Shown here piece after piece: positions 1 through 12,802 of a stretch of 64,000 bases of DNA. Within the stretch, counting starts at the first letter, position 1. Each line of letters starts with the position of its first letter. Under the pieces are notes generated by a model. That model ran no database searches and was not told the DNA's origin. It saw nothing but the letters and a program-made list of their open reading frames with translations. This stretch comes from Nomia melanderi (lineage: Eukaryota > Arthropoda > Insecta > Hymenoptera > Halictidae), in the NCBI RefSeq assembly GCF_051020985.1, contig NC_135000.1:2790001-2854000 (forward strand). Direction: 5' to 3'. The position numbers and the translations under genes were made by a program.

Positions 1-159
1 TCACAAGTGACATGTCTTCAACTAACCGACTGCGAGGATTCGTGCAAGCTAGTGATTCTAATGGCAAGCGAAGCTAGGGTATAGCAAGGTTATAGTAAAA
101 CCAGAAATCTTCGCAGTCCAGTTAATCGGTAAACAGCAAAAAAGAATAAAAAAAAATAA

Positions 160-425
160 GCACCAGGAGGAATTAACCTACGACTGGTATAGTGGATGTT
201 GCACCACACGCCATTCATGCTTGTGATGTGCAACGAGAACCAGGATGAACTAGTCATCGATTGGTATAGATATTGCTGCACCATCAAGATGATGCAGCAA
301 TAACCAGGGGAAATTTATTCACCGACTGCTATAGTTGGACACATACCCTATTTAGGAGTACGGTGCAACGAAGAAACAGGAGGAACTAATCCATCCACTG
401 GACTAGTATATGCAGGCCGAATGCC
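160..425. repeat. Degenerate tandem repeat, about 70-85 bp units
   Basis: Four diverged units built on ACCAGGAGGAACTAATC then GACTGGTATAG. Non-coding. Confidence 0.6.
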
Positions 426-2876
426 CTTTCAACATTGGCCAAGCACAGGTCATCTCTCATGAGCACAGAGCAATTCACATTGAGTGAATTTGTTGATTGG
501 TACGTAACAAACGTACCATTTATTCGGCCCTTTGGACACTCCGTCGAAACGTTCTCGTTTGAGCATTCGACAATTAATGTTACTGTGGAAAATAATTGTT
601 CCAAATTGAATTCTCCTTGCGAACAATCAGTCTAATTGTGAATGCAATTGAGCTTCGATTTTCGAGTCGACGTTGTTTATGCTGTGCGCGCGACACGCGA
701 TATGCATTATGAAAAATATCCTGCAGGCGAGTTGTTATTGGCTGGTCAATCACTGTGATTGATGCACAGTGGGAAATTGAAGCAGGAAATGTACGTGACA
801 AGGAACGTGACAAAGAAAAAGCCCGTTTAGTCGCCTCTTACGACAAGCAGGGAAACACTGTAGGGGTATTCTGACCCGCCCCTACACGGGTGAGGATAAT
901 TAAGGGAATCCGAGACTAATTATAAATGCTACCTTCTATAATGAACGAGAATTAAAAATTCAGATATGGTAGATGGTAAAGCACACGTTGTAAATCATCG
1001 TTATTAACAGTATACATGTACTGACGCTTGTCTTCTCTTTACACTGTATGCTTCTAAACAGAAAATTTTATGTTTAAAATCTACGACATCATTCTCTCAT
1101 GTTGAAGTTCTTCATCGTCTTTCATCGTGACTTGAAATAAGAACGTACATAGAATAAAAATGAAGATAAATTAAGTTGGAACTATGTTAGCAACGTTTTT
1201 CACTGAATTAGATATTTGAATATGGCGAGACAATTGAAAGGTGAGATATTACTGAGATAAATTAAATATTACGTGACAATATCAATGAATTCTGCATATC
1301 AAATTGAAATATTTTTTAAATTAGTACGCACCACATCACAGCTGTACAATCAAATGATTTTAAACTTGTCAAAGATAAATCAATATCATCTACCGTAATA
1401 AATATATTCAACAAGATTTCATATTCAATCGTTTTCATAGAAATTATGAACCTTTTCATATATAAGTCTTTGGAAAATGAAAAGTAATTAATTATGCGGT
1501 TATTTTGATATGAACATTTGAAAGAAAAGGTGACATACATAAAGCTGAATACTTCTTGACTGAAATGCAATATATTATCTTTTATCGGCGAGTAGAATAC
1601 GCGACCTTTAATCAGACGACGCGTCACCGACCATGAGGGTACCTGCACTTTCGTTCGTTCCATTCGTCAATGATTTTAATTGCACCTCCCCGTAGGAAGA
1701 ATGCTACGTGAACATGAATAACTAAATAACTTCCAACTAGTAGCTTACACCTGCTACGATAGTCTCATCGATTTTTCTTTCGACAACCATGGAATTGTAA
1801 AAATATTACGCTCAAGGTTTGTAACAAGTTGAAAAGTTTGAAAATTTTCAACTGACAGATATCGAAACTTACACTCGACCTACTTCCAAATTCACGCATG
1901 GTGTATTCAAAATTTCCTTAAACAACTTTTCAAAAATATGCACCAGCAACATGTTCAAAAAGCACCCAAGTTATCTTTAAACATTTTCAGATGTCTCATT
2001 ATAAAATATTTACACAGCATATTTAGAAAATCTTTCAGAATATATTTGAAAAAGATTGAAAAATTATGGCACAAGGTATTAGGAAACTTCTGTACTGAAG
2101 TATTTACAAGAATCGTTAGAAAGTCTCAAATAATATATTAATAAGATATAAATCGAAACAAATGATAAATAAATAATCTGCAGAAGGTGACACTCGTATG
2201 AAAAATGATTCCCATTAGTATATGTATATAGTAATGTTGTAGACTTTAAACGAAACCTATGGGAATTGTAATACGAAGTCATATTTTCTGATTCATTTGT
2301 ATTTCATGGTAGACCCCAGCATCCAAAAGAATACAAATATACACATAATGTCTTCATAAATCACGTTCCACAAAATTTAATCGCACCAAGAGACAGTTCA
2401 AAGAAAATTCTGCCAGTGACAGAGAAAAAGTACAGCCGCAAAGTCAGATTTAACACACAACTCATGCACGGTCATTAAATATATTTTCCATCTTAATATT
2501 GTTCCTGAAGTTCAAAGCTTCTTCAAGAAATTTCAAAGTGCTCGAAGGAATTCAATTTTCAAGCGATGGCAACAACAAATCGGGACTCCGCAAGTTCATG
2601 CAAATATAAGCCCTCATAGAGATGCTTAAGGGAACTGACGTAAAATAAAATTCAATTTCGTTCGTAACTTGACTGAACAAACTGAAAGTATGGTATAAAA
2701 TAAATTTCTCTGAGGATCGCATTCTTATTAACTTTAAAGTTTCCTCGTACCCTATAATTCCATAACATTGCGAATACCCAATTAATTCTATTAAAGATGA
2801 TTCTTGTATTATATTATTAAACCAGTATCCTATTTTATTAATATTAATATTGTCGATGTTTATTAATATTATGCAT
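426..2876. other. AT-rich non-coding stretch
   Basis: No gene or known RNA recognised. One GC-rich block at 815-895 includes the hairpin GTAGGGGTATTCTGACCCGCCCCTAC (stem GTAGGGG / CCCCTAC, 862-887). Confidence 0.5.
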
Positions 2877-3127
2877 TTAACCACTTGGCGTACCATTTAC
2901 TTTCGTTACTAAGCTCGTGTAACATTTTACTATCGACAATTTGTAAGAAATACAACAAAATTTTCCATTCTACTTCAGGTGAAAATTTCATTTGAAGATA
3001 ATACATTGATATTAACAAAATAGTTGTTTGCTTTGATCCGTGGGTAATGAACAACATTGATTCTCGTTAAATTAGGTTAGAAATCTTCATCACGAGTCTC
3101 ACTCGTCATTGTACGGCAAGGGGTTAA
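2877..3127. mobile_element. TTAA-bounded MITE, CCCCTTGTCC family (251 bp)
   Basis: Left TTAACCACTTGGCGTACC and right GTACGGCAAGGGGTTAA are imperfect inverted repeats with TTAA on both sides. The subterminal CTCACTCGTCATTG near the right end is shared with the copy at 53386-53636. No coding capacity. Confidence 0.65.
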
Positions 3128-3948
3128 TTATATTTAATAATTTATATTAGGTTTTCTCGGATATTGCGAGATGCAATGAGGATGTTTTGAAATGTCCTGC
3201 AGCTAGCATTTTCTCAATTTTCAAGTTGCATTAATATTAAAAAGTTCGATTAACATTAAAATTCTATTATCGTCAAACTCCTATTAAATTCACGGAAGCA
3301 CCATTTATACTTCAAAAGTTTGATGACCAATAATAAGAATTGAGTGGAACGACTTTAGAAGGAGGTAGTATGCGGTTTTATACAGGCAAACTATCGGTCG
3401 GACTTCGTTACGGTCTATCGATTACCGTTAACCGCAATCCGGATTTTCAGCACCGCAATTTCACTGTGTACAACAACATCTTCATCGATCTATGGATAAT
3501 TATGAGACCAACGATGAATATATTACATCACTCGACGTTACGGAGTCGGAAATCAAACGTGGAAATAGTAACAAATAGCCCATAAATCTTTATGTAACTT
3601 CACCGTTACTAAACATGTATACATAACAAAATCAGTAATATGCAGAATCAATGAATTATTTACTGATAATAGAATGTAAAAGAATACACTATTCATGAGT
3701 CTATGTACCGGATTTCTTGCTATTCAAAAGAATATATTTGTAATACCATAATATTGAAATCACTCTTTTACTGATATATATATATATATGATTTTGCTTA
3801 ATCAATTCGACCGAATTAGTATGAAAATAAGCGCAATACTGATTTCAATCTATTCTTGCACATATACTTTTGTCTGTAGGTTGGTACGCTTTAAATTTGA
3901 AGTGCTATTCATCTTTCACTTATTTAAATTATGATGATGAAAATTATG

Positions 3949-3982
<34 letters not shown>

Positions 3983-5370
3983 CATTCGTGGAAAAAAGGA
4001 ATACTACATTGATAAGAATATATCTCTGATAATATAATTAATTAAAATCCTTATCTGACTAATTTGTACATACCATATCCTCGACTAATAAATGTTAAAC
4101 TTAATTTTCAGTTGAATTTCTCATTCTACCGTCATGTTGAATACTAAAGTAATGAAAAATTAATTTTTTAAAATAGAATCATTGCGGTGATCTATAGAGA
4201 AACAGGAGGCCAGTGAATTTTTCTAAGAACAGTTTATACATCCGTGACATGAAGAACATTCATCGGGAAACCAGATCCGATTCGATACAATAATTAGCCC
4301 AATTTTCTATAATTTTTTCATTGATCCCCGACAAGGTAATAAGAACTGTATGGTGAGCCAGTGCGTCCCATACTCTATTATATAATCAGCAGAGATGGAT
4401 GCGGTTCTGATTGGTTGATTGTGTGGACACACTTGTTGCACGGCAATAATAATAAATCTGTCTAATTAAATTTTTTTCCTGGCCGCAGCAGATGTGCAGA
4501 CTATTTTAACTTATGACAACCATTGCAACTTCTATTTAATATCTATACAATAATTTGTAATAATAACTTCGAAACTAATAATTATAACAAACAAGATCCG
4601 ACAAAAAATAGTTCATACTAGATGATGAAAGACTTCTTAATGCAGAAGTGACGAGAAGGAACATCTTAATGTAATGAAATTGTATTGAAATACTGCTTCC
4701 GTCATTTTACCAGAATAAAACAAGCAATTATTCAATGGTGCATTTAAAAAAATCAATATACCTAAAAAAGCGATGTATCTGAAAAAATACACCAGGAAAT
4801 ACAGAAGCTACAGCTATATTATTGTTAAATATAACGACGGAAAAGTCAAAGATATTTTCCAAAATAAAAATATAAATTAGAAAATAATAAAGAAACGTTC
4901 ACTGCGGAAAAATGATAAAGCAAATGATCATGTATCAAGTGAATTATTGTTACTTTCTTCTGATAATACAATACATAGCATAATACATCCTTTTCTACGA
5001 AATACGTTTTATTATTATATGTATTGAATGTCAGTCGATGAAAAGAACAGTAACATATTACTTAGAATTTTTCGAGATCCGCCACGTACATGCTGCACGC
5101 CCTTTATACTCCGAACTTCTGCTCGACATCACGAATATTTTCCGGATCGATTAATTTTGTATTAACTTCTTTATAACTCGATGAACACTGCCAACGGCAT
5201 TTAGCCCGCCCACTTTATCATACGAAAAACACATCCTCCTATGATCAAATTACCCCTTATACCTCGCCGAGCAAATGTATAATCAGGCATTGATTACGAT
5301 AAAATCATACGTTCCCATTTCCTTTCCTGTATGGTTTTTAATCTTCTTGCGCAATGTATCTCTCCAGTAG
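3128..5370. other. AT-rich non-coding stretch with AT microsatellites
   Basis: Contains (AT)n runs at about 3772-3788 and 3952-3981. The small open frame at 3340-3585 shows no family features. Confidence 0.5.
3952..3981. repeat. (AT)15 microsatellite
   Basis: Uninterrupted AT dinucleotide run. Confidence 0.95.
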
Positions 5371-5725
5371 AGTGTAAAAAATAAATAAATGAGCGGATAA
5401 ATACAGGAAGAAATAAATGATTAAATAAAGGAATAATAGAATGAATAAGTGAACAAAAACGGAATAACATGTATAAAACGAGATACTGGAGTATAAATTC
5501 AAACAAAACTTAAAAAGCTGGTAAATTAAACCAACATACATTTTTCGCTTGAAACCCAAAAAAAAACAAGTGAAAAATAAAACAACGGAAAACGAGGGAA
5601 CAAAAACATGTAAACGAAAATAAACTTGAAAAAAACGCTAAAACGATACAAACTAGAAAATACAGTAAAATAAAATCCAGTAGACGGCAAAAAGGATACA
5701 GAGAAGAGAAAAGTAGAATAAAACA
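5371..5725. repeat. A-rich low-complexity, loosely periodic sequence
   Basis: Dominated by AATAAAT, GAATAA and AAAACGA words. The T-rich minus-strand frames across it are low-complexity artefacts. Confidence 0.6.
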
Positions 5726-5939
5726 AAGGACAAGTAAAATACTTGTATACCCACGAAAAAAACTAACGATAAATAAAATCCTTTACGACACCTACACAAC
5801 TATAAATCCCTAGAATAAAACAGTCGAAAATCACCTTTGAATTTCATCAGCTGACAAAACCCTGAAAAAGAAAAGAAAAGAAGAAAAAAGAAAACGGTCA
5901 CTCACAGCAAACGAGAAAACTAATAGAAAGAAGCATTTC

Positions 5940-6490
5940 CCCTTCAACAAACTGAGAAACTCGGAGACACTTCCGGGTCCAAGTTCCCGGTGAATTTTTC
6001 ATCTTAGACCTCGCCGGATCCTCGACCGTTCTCGAAAACCGTGAGAACTTTCGTGAAAAGTTCGGTGGAAGAGGCTCGAAACGGGTAACACACGGTCGGA
6101 AAATCGGCCCCGCGGTCGGAACGATTCGAAAACTCCGGAAATTCGCAGCGTAAGCCGGAAATGGGTCGCCGCGCGTCCACGGGGATCCCTTGGCGAGGCT
6201 GAAAAACAAATTCGAGGGCCAATTTCGCGGGCGATTGCCTTCGATGAAAAGCCCTGCCCCTGGCCGCTGAATTTTTCCAAGCGATAATGATCTCATTCCG
6301 AGTGGAACGAGCCACGTATACGTGGATGCTCTTCGAATGCCGGCGGAAAGAGGATTTTTCCGCTGGGGCACGGTGGAATGTGTTTGGCAAGTGATTTGGC
6401 CAATGATGGGTTTTTTTCGTGATTTCGTTTCCGACGAGGGAACTTGGAAAATGAGATGAAACGATCCACGGAGTAAATGAAAAGTCAATG
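5940..6490. other. CpG-rich block
   Basis: Sharp rise in GC and CpG between AT-rich flanks (e.g. CGGCCCCGCGGTCGGAACG near 6103). Several overlapping minus-strand frames stay open, up to 198 codons, because AT-rich stops are scarce. None looks like a protein family or has a clear start or splice structure. Candidate conserved non-coding or regulatory sequence. Confidence 0.5.
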
Positions 6491-7910
6491 TCAATTGCTG
6501 ATCAGGCTGCTAGCTCAGCTTTTGACGGTATAGTGTATAAACATCGCTTGGAACTTGAGGAAATGATCCATTCGATTCAACAAACGCAGTTCCCCGTTTA
6601 GATTTAGCAAAATAAAGATTTCTTGCTATAACACTAAAACCGCGAGACGAGTCGAAATGATCCATTTCGGATTTCCTCTGATAGAATTACTGGAAAGGTA
6701 GAGATGATTTTGTCGGGAATTATGAAATAGATTGTTTAAGCAATGATTAATTAAAATATGAGCGAATGGGAATTTTAATAAATCAACTCTTGTAAGTTGT
6801 AGAAGAAAATGATTGTTTGCTTGTCAACTTGGAAGTTCTAGAGTTAATGTATTATTTTATTGTATTGGGTATGTTAATTTATTTATAATGTGACAATATA
6901 GATATAGCTGCGTGTCAGTGAAATCTTTTGGCAAAAGCATCAATGAATGCAGCATAGCTTGGAAGAAGTAACGTCCTATAAACAATCATTGCAGGAATAA
7001 TATTCATGAATTAAGCTTAGCTTTTTCGTACAAAAGGAGACTTTAGATAATACAAATGAGACGAAGGATTGGACAAACAAACCTGTCTCACTGTGACCTA
7101 ATTAAACACGCAAAGAAGCCAATATGCAACCAATGATTTACGGTGAACTCAATAGATGCGTGAGTATTTTGTTTACAAAATTGCAAATTAACGTCGCTAA
7201 TACTGGAATTAAATTATTAAATATGATGAAGTGTAATTCTTGTCTCACAGAAACTCGTAATATTTAAAAGAAATATGGAACAATTTGTATATACATGCGA
7301 ACGAATTTAATGTTAACTATTAGTCGCATTAGAAATAATAACATGTATTTGTGTATTTTTGAAACAATTGTATTCCTTCTTGTTTTCAATGTATAAAACG
7401 AGTACTTTTAGTTTTGTTTTTGAATATGTAAAGTAAACATTTGTTGCATTAGAATAAATTGAAATATCGATTGACATCGAACTTGAAGAAGACAGTGACA
7501 AATAGATGCAATGTATTAAATAAGGCAGAGACGTCACTTCTCGTGTTCAATAGGGGATAAAGTTAGAATGTCTAGACTTCTACAACACTCTGCATATTCG
7601 CCACGCGTGGAATCAGAAAAGGAAGAAGCAATATCGTGTTATGGGAGTATACCTTCAATCTGAAATGACATCTATGGATAGTTACATACGCAGACACAGA
7701 ATTTTAGGAATTGAAGTGTATTCAGAGGTTGCGTCGCTATATGTAGGAACAAAATATCGGAGAATAGTAGTGTCTCGTAGAGAATGATGAGGAACGTGGT
7801 TTTAAAATTTTGAAAGTAGAAAGTGTTAACAGTAAAGAGAATTAAAAATGAAGAGAAAAAAGCAATTTATCAAAGAAATACTTAATGCCAGTAGAGTGAA
7901 AAGTAGATTC
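6491..7910. other. AT-rich non-coding stretch, nothing recognised
   Basis: No supported gene, RNA or repeat. Confidence 0.5.
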
Positions 7911-7913
7911 TCG

Positions 7914-8415
7914 GAATTATAATGGGAATAATCACAATTTTCACCGCTGGAAACACAATGATTTCAATTTTCACAGTTATAGGCACAATAATTTGAATTT
8001 TCACAGTTAAAAGATCAATAATTTGAATTTTGACAGTTATGAGCACAATAATTTGAATTTTCACAATTAAAAGCACAATAATTTGAATTTTGACAGTTAA
8101 AAGTACAATAATTTGAATTTTCACAGTTAACAGCATAATAATTTCAATTTTCACAGTTAACAGCACAATAATTTGAATTTTCACAGTTATACGAACAATA
8201 AATTGAATTTTCACAGTTAAAAGTACAATAATTTGAATTTACACAGTTATAAGCACAATAATGTTAATTTTCATGGTTGCAAGTACAATAATTTGAATTT
8301 TCACAATTATAAGCACAACAATTTGAATTTTCATGGTTGCAAGCACAATAACTTACATTTTCACAGTTGCGATCACATTAATCACAACATTCACAATCAT
8401 AATAACATTACAACA
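7914..8415. repeat. Minisatellite, 30-bp unit
   Basis: About 16 tandem units of a 30-bp motif built on CACAATAATTTGAATTTTCA plus CAGTTAAAAG. Because 30 is a multiple of three, both strands keep long repetitive open frames that are not genes. Confidence 0.9.
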
Positions 8416-9970
8416 ATTGTAATTCCTACGAACACAACACGAACAATAACAGTTTCCATTATGAATACTTTCTGCACCATAATTCTCCTAAAGCAAAACG
8501 AACGTCGCGTAACTTCAAACACTCTCCATAAATATTAGCACAAGTGATCTCCCAGCAGACACAGATTTGAACCTGCGAGCACACTTTATGGCAAGAATAT
8601 TTCAAATGACAGAGACGATAATGGAACAAAGCGTATTTGAAAATACTCGCCGCGCCCTGAGGCGAGGAAATTTGCATGGAAAATTTTCGGGGAAAGTTTG
8701 CTCCGCGTAGAACATCGCCGCCACGTTGTTCGAGACGTCGAGCAATTCTCGAGGGTGGAAACGAGGGACCTGCGTGAATCGTTATCGTTACTTTCGATGC
8801 TTTACTGCCGCTAATTGGGCCAAACGACAGACTTTGGGCTCCAATTATGACCGGGTCGACCCCACTTTTACATAATTCCGTCTAAATGATCGTATCGATT
8901 CGTCTTCGGCCACCCTCGAATGCATTCGAGAATCCTTGGGCACATAGTCGAGCAAGCAATTTATTTTCAAGGAACAACGGGATGTGAACGTCTCCCCTTT
9001 GCGTTATTTCTCATTAGAAATGTGACGTAATTATTTGTGAAATATAGACAAAACTATTGCAACTTTTTCAGGAGATCATTGCTAAACTAGAGCACTGACC
9101 TATTATTTATTTCGCAACTGCGAGAGATACAGTTGCTTTGAGGTTAACAATTTACTAGAAAAAAGAGAAAAATTGTCATTTAATTGTATACTTTAACTCT
9201 TTAATTTATTTCTGAACTGTGATCGACGCAATAAATAATCTACTGACAAGAAGAGAAAAATTAACTATGAATATTAACTGTCCAATATTTAAGAAAAGAT
9301 TCATTAGAAACATGTGAAGTAAACAATGCGATGTCTACCGATCATTCCCATATAATTTACAGTTAAGTCTCGCGCAATAAAAGGAATAATTGAGTGATTT
9401 ATTTTAAGAATGTCTCCGGACAAGTTTTTGTAGTACTAGCAAATCTATATATTTCCTTTTTTTCCTAAACGGTGTTCGATTTTTAATGAACTCATGCCAC
9501 TTTCAGAACAGACAGCACCCTCAATCAATGGATTGATTGATTTCTTTAGACACGAACACTGAGATCACGGAAGTGAAAGGGAAAGAGGATATTGTACAGA
9601 ATAGAAAATTGGGACAAGTATGAGAATCGATTGCGTTCAGCTGGCGACAGGCATCAATTTTTAAAACGTTCCGTTCTCTCTCGGTTATATCCATAACGTC
9701 TGGGTCGAAGACCTCTACACAATAGAAACACAATGAATGAGGAAAGAATAACTGAGCTATAGATTCACCTATCACCATACGGTATCAATAAAATTCAGAA
9801 ATAACTTATTGAACCGATAATGCTATCATAGCAATTGTTGAATGATTACATGATCGTATATTTAGATACTTTTCTTTGGAGGATATCAATACTTCTTTAA
9901 TTTATTAACTATTGAGGACAGTAGTGATAGTAATATTTTACTAACGATAAATTAAGCATTGTTTGGTAAT
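8416..9970. other. Non-coding stretch with a CpG-rich block at about 8640-8990
   Basis: CpG-rich segment (CGCCGCCACGTTGTTCGAGACG near 8708) followed by AT-rich sequence. No gene supported. Confidence 0.5.
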
Positions 9971-9975
9971 TAAGT

Positions 9976-10232
9976 AAGGGCTGCGTGTTGTTAATAGGTG
10001 AGCTACGTGTTGTTAATAGATGAGCTACGTGTTGTTAATGAATAAGCTATGTGTTGTTAATAGGTGAGCTACGTGTTGTTAATAGATGAGCTATGTGTTG
10101 TTAATAGGTGAGCTACGTGTTGTTAATAGATGAGCGACGTGTTGTTAATAAATAAGCCATGTGTTGTTAATAGGTGAGCTACGTGTTGTTAGTACATGAG
10201 CTACGTATTGTTAGTACAAGCGCTGCGTGTTA
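9976..10232. repeat. Minisatellite, 22-bp unit, variant 1
   Basis: About 11 units of GAGCTACGTGTTGTTAATAG plus GT/AT. It runs directly into the variant-2 array with the same 22-bp period. Confidence 0.92.
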
Positions 10233-10670
10233 ATACAAGTGCAACTTGTCGTTGAACCAAGCGCATCTTGTTGTGAGTACAAGTGCAACTTGTTGTTGAA
10301 CCAAGTGCAACTTGTTGTTGAACCAAATGCAACTTGTTGTTGAACCAAGTGCACCTTGTTGTTGAACCAAGTGCACCTTGTTGTTGAACCAAGTGCACCT
10401 TGTTGTTGAACCAAGTGCAACTTGTCATTCAACCAAGTGCAACTTGTTGTTGAACCAAGTGCAACTTGTTGTTGAACCAAGTGCAACTTGTTGTTGAACC
10501 AAGTGCAACTTGTTGTTGAACCAAGTGCAACTTGTTGTTGAACCAAGTGCAACTTGTTGTTGAACCAAGTGCAACTTGTCATTCAACCAAGTGCAGCTTG
10601 TCATTCAACCAAGTGCAACTTGTTATTCAATCAAGTGCAACTTGTTATTCAATCAAGTGCAACTTGATAT
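10233..10670. repeat. Minisatellite, 22-bp unit, variant 2
   Basis: About 20 units of AAGTGCAACTTGTTGTTGAA plus CC, several identical. Minus-strand frames read through it as a 22-residue Gln/Asn/Thr/Cys repeat, a periodicity artefact. Confidence 0.93.
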
Positions 10671-10689
10671 TGACCTACTACCCTAAACC

Positions 10690-11350
10690 AACCAAGACCT
10701 AAGTAAATGCGCCTTGTTAATAAATTAAGTAACATTGGTTAATACATGAACTAGAACTTGTTAGTAGAATAATTACTATTAATACCTAATAATATAATCA
10801 CTAATATAACTACTGATATGACGAATAATGTGAATAAACAGACGGCAATTTGTTAACAAATTAAAGACAGTAACAATAATAACGAATAAGCTTAAATAAT
10901 GATTCAATATTCATCGATAAAAGCTATATTCAATAGACATTATTATTCAACAGTATAAAATTTAGAATTAAAATTGTTGAAGCAGTCGTAACAATCAACA
11001 AGAATTAAGCAATTGTTCCAAGGATACGTGTCGTCTGAAGATAACAAATTATATATTATATTATATATTAATTGCAAAAATGTTTATCACAGCTTAATAA
11101 ACATTCTAAAAACTCTTGAAAACATTCAAAATAAAACCTCTCGCCACAAAAATACCGGGTTACAACGAAACAACAGCTCTCCAAAAGTGAAAAAGGAAAT
11201 ATATAGATAAAAATGAAAAATATCAAATAAAACACTTGAAAAAAATAATAAATGCAACAATGCTTCTAAAAAAAATCGACCAATCCGATTTAGCACACTC
11301 GCATCGACAATCAAGAATTCCCGATTTAAAAAAACAAGTGATGCGAATGA
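10690..11350. other. Non-coding stretch with a diverged copy of a 254-bp unit
   Basis: About 11070-11340 resembles the unit tandemly repeated at 13510-14040 (ACCTCTCGCCACAAAAATACC, then a GAAAAAGGAAATA block). The remainder is AT-rich. Confidence 0.5.
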
Positions 11351-11843
11351 TTAATCCCTTGCCCTATGACATATTTTTCAACTATACTCGATAAAACAAC
11401 TTTTTCGTTAATAATTCCCTAGAAAAAGTAAAGAATTGTGAACTCACTGTATGTTTACGTCACTACAAATGTTAAAGATCGATAATGGACAAATAATATT
11501 TAACCCTTTGCACTCGAAAGGTGAATCTCACTCGTCAGTTGACCTCACAGAGTAAAACTATGAAATTGAATATTTAATATTATACTTCGTATAATGCACC
11601 AATTTGAGAAATGTTTAAATAAAACAGCTTTGTTACTCAACGTATGTGTGATTCCCCATCGAGTCAGTTTCACAAAACATCGTCTTTATCTCATCAGAGA
11701 ATGTTGGAGTATTTCTAGTGAGAAACTTCCGAGTGCAAAGGGTTAATTTATGTTGAATATAAATAAGTGACATTGAGAAGTAACGAATTCAATTGAAAAT
11801 TTTCATTACGAGACTGACACGTTAGTGTAGGACAAGGGGTATA
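11351..11843. mobile_element. TTAA-bounded MITE, CCCCTTGTCC family, interrupted
   Basis: Left end TTAATCCCTTGCCCTATGAC, right end GTAGGACAAGGGGT followed by ATAA, the complement of the family terminus TTAACCCCTTGTCC. Removing the nested 247-bp element leaves about 246 bp, the usual size of this family. The right TTAA is mutated. Confidence 0.7.
11500..11746. mobile_element. TTAA-bounded MITE, CCCTTTGCACTCG family (247 bp)
   Basis: Begins TTAACCCTTTGCACTCG and ends CGAGTGCAAAGGGTTAA, an exact 17-bp reciprocal match if the TTAA is included (with a C before GAGTG on the right). No coding capacity. TTAA at both ends is the target duplicated by piggyBac-type transposases and the CCCTTTG terminus fits that superfamily; the assignment is inferred. 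It is inserted inside another element (11351-11843). Confidence 0.85.
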
Positions 11844-11854
11844 ATACCAGACTA

Positions 11855-12040
11855 ATTTTTTTTTCTTTGGTGGGGAATGCTTTTACGCACCGTAGGAGAG
11901 GAATATCATTTTATGTCCCTCCCCTGCGTGTGGGACTCAACAGCACGATGTAATACCCACTAAACCCCCACCATGTAGCTAGGAACACCACTGGGCATAA
12001 GGCCTTTTACTGATCGAACATTTGTTTGTCAGGCATTGGA
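11855..12040. mobile_element. Possible decayed element next to the foldback element
   Basis: More GC-rich than its surroundings, with GGTGGGG near the left side and CCCCACC near 11968 as an inverted pair. It resembles degraded mobile-element sequence, but I cannot assign it and it encodes nothing. Confidence 0.3.
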
Positions 12041-12802
12041 TACATGGTGAGGCACTTAAAACCGGCCACCTGAATAACTTAGCTGCTATTGGTGATAGGA
12101 AAAAATGCATCAGGCGAAAAGTATTTGGTATCGAAGGGCTGATCATTCGATAATACTAGTATTTTTTATAGGTGGAGGCCTCAAGGAGATATGAAGGTCA
12201 TCTCTGTTTTTCTAAATGGAACGGAATATTTTTTTACTTGCATTCTGACAGAGTATTTCAAGACGAATACAATGACCTATTGGAAAGGTCATTCGTGGTC
12301 TGGGTTAAGCCAATTATGATGGAAAATAATTCAATGATTTTATAATTTATTTATTTATTGAATAAATTATAATAAAATAATTTCATTATAATAAGCGTTA
12401 TTAAATGTTTATTTCCACTCAACGACCCATAACAAGAGATTACGAGACAAGGATGACGTAATATCAACAACCAGATACGGCAAAGAAGTGTTCGACCATT
12501 TCCTCAAATTAAATTATTTTCCATTATAATCGGCTTAACCCAGACCACGAATGACCTTTCCAATAGGTCATTGTATTCGTCTTGAAATACTCTATCAGAA
12601 TGCAAGTATAAAAATATACCGTTCCATTTAAAAAAACAGAGATGACCTTCATATCTCCTTGAGGCCTCCACCTATAAAAAATACTAGTATTATCGAATGA
12701 TCAGCCCTTCGATACCAAATACTTTTGGCTTGATGCATTTTTTCCTATCACCAATAGCAGCCAACTTATTCAGGTGGCCGGTTTTAAGTGGCTCACCCTG
12801 TA
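12041..12802. mobile_element. Foldback DNA element with 291-bp terminal inverted repeats
   Basis: Arms at 12041-12331 and 12512-12802 are reverse complements with few mismatches and small indels, separated by a 180-base AT-rich spacer that is itself partly palindromic (about 12335-12370). The right end reads CACCCTGTA; the left end is TACATGGTG, close to its complement TACAGGGTG. Both ends carry TA, so a TA target duplication is possible, which would suggest a Tc1/mariner-type non-autonomous element. That family call is an inference. No transposase is encoded. Confidence 0.85.

Noticed and set aside
5898..6494. 198-codon and overlapping 128- and 93-codon frames on the minus strand
   Set aside because: All three frames are open because the block is CpG-rich and stop-poor. 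No recognisable protein features and no clear splice structure.
7882..8538. Repeat proteins on both strands (Val-Lys-Ile type and His/Asn type)
   Set aside because: Translation of a 30-bp minisatellite, open on both strands because the period is divisible by three.
10201..10582. Cys/Gln/Thr-rich repeat protein on the minus strand
   Set aside because: Pure translation of the 22-bp minisatellite; 22 is not a multiple of three and the frames cycle through the same repeat.
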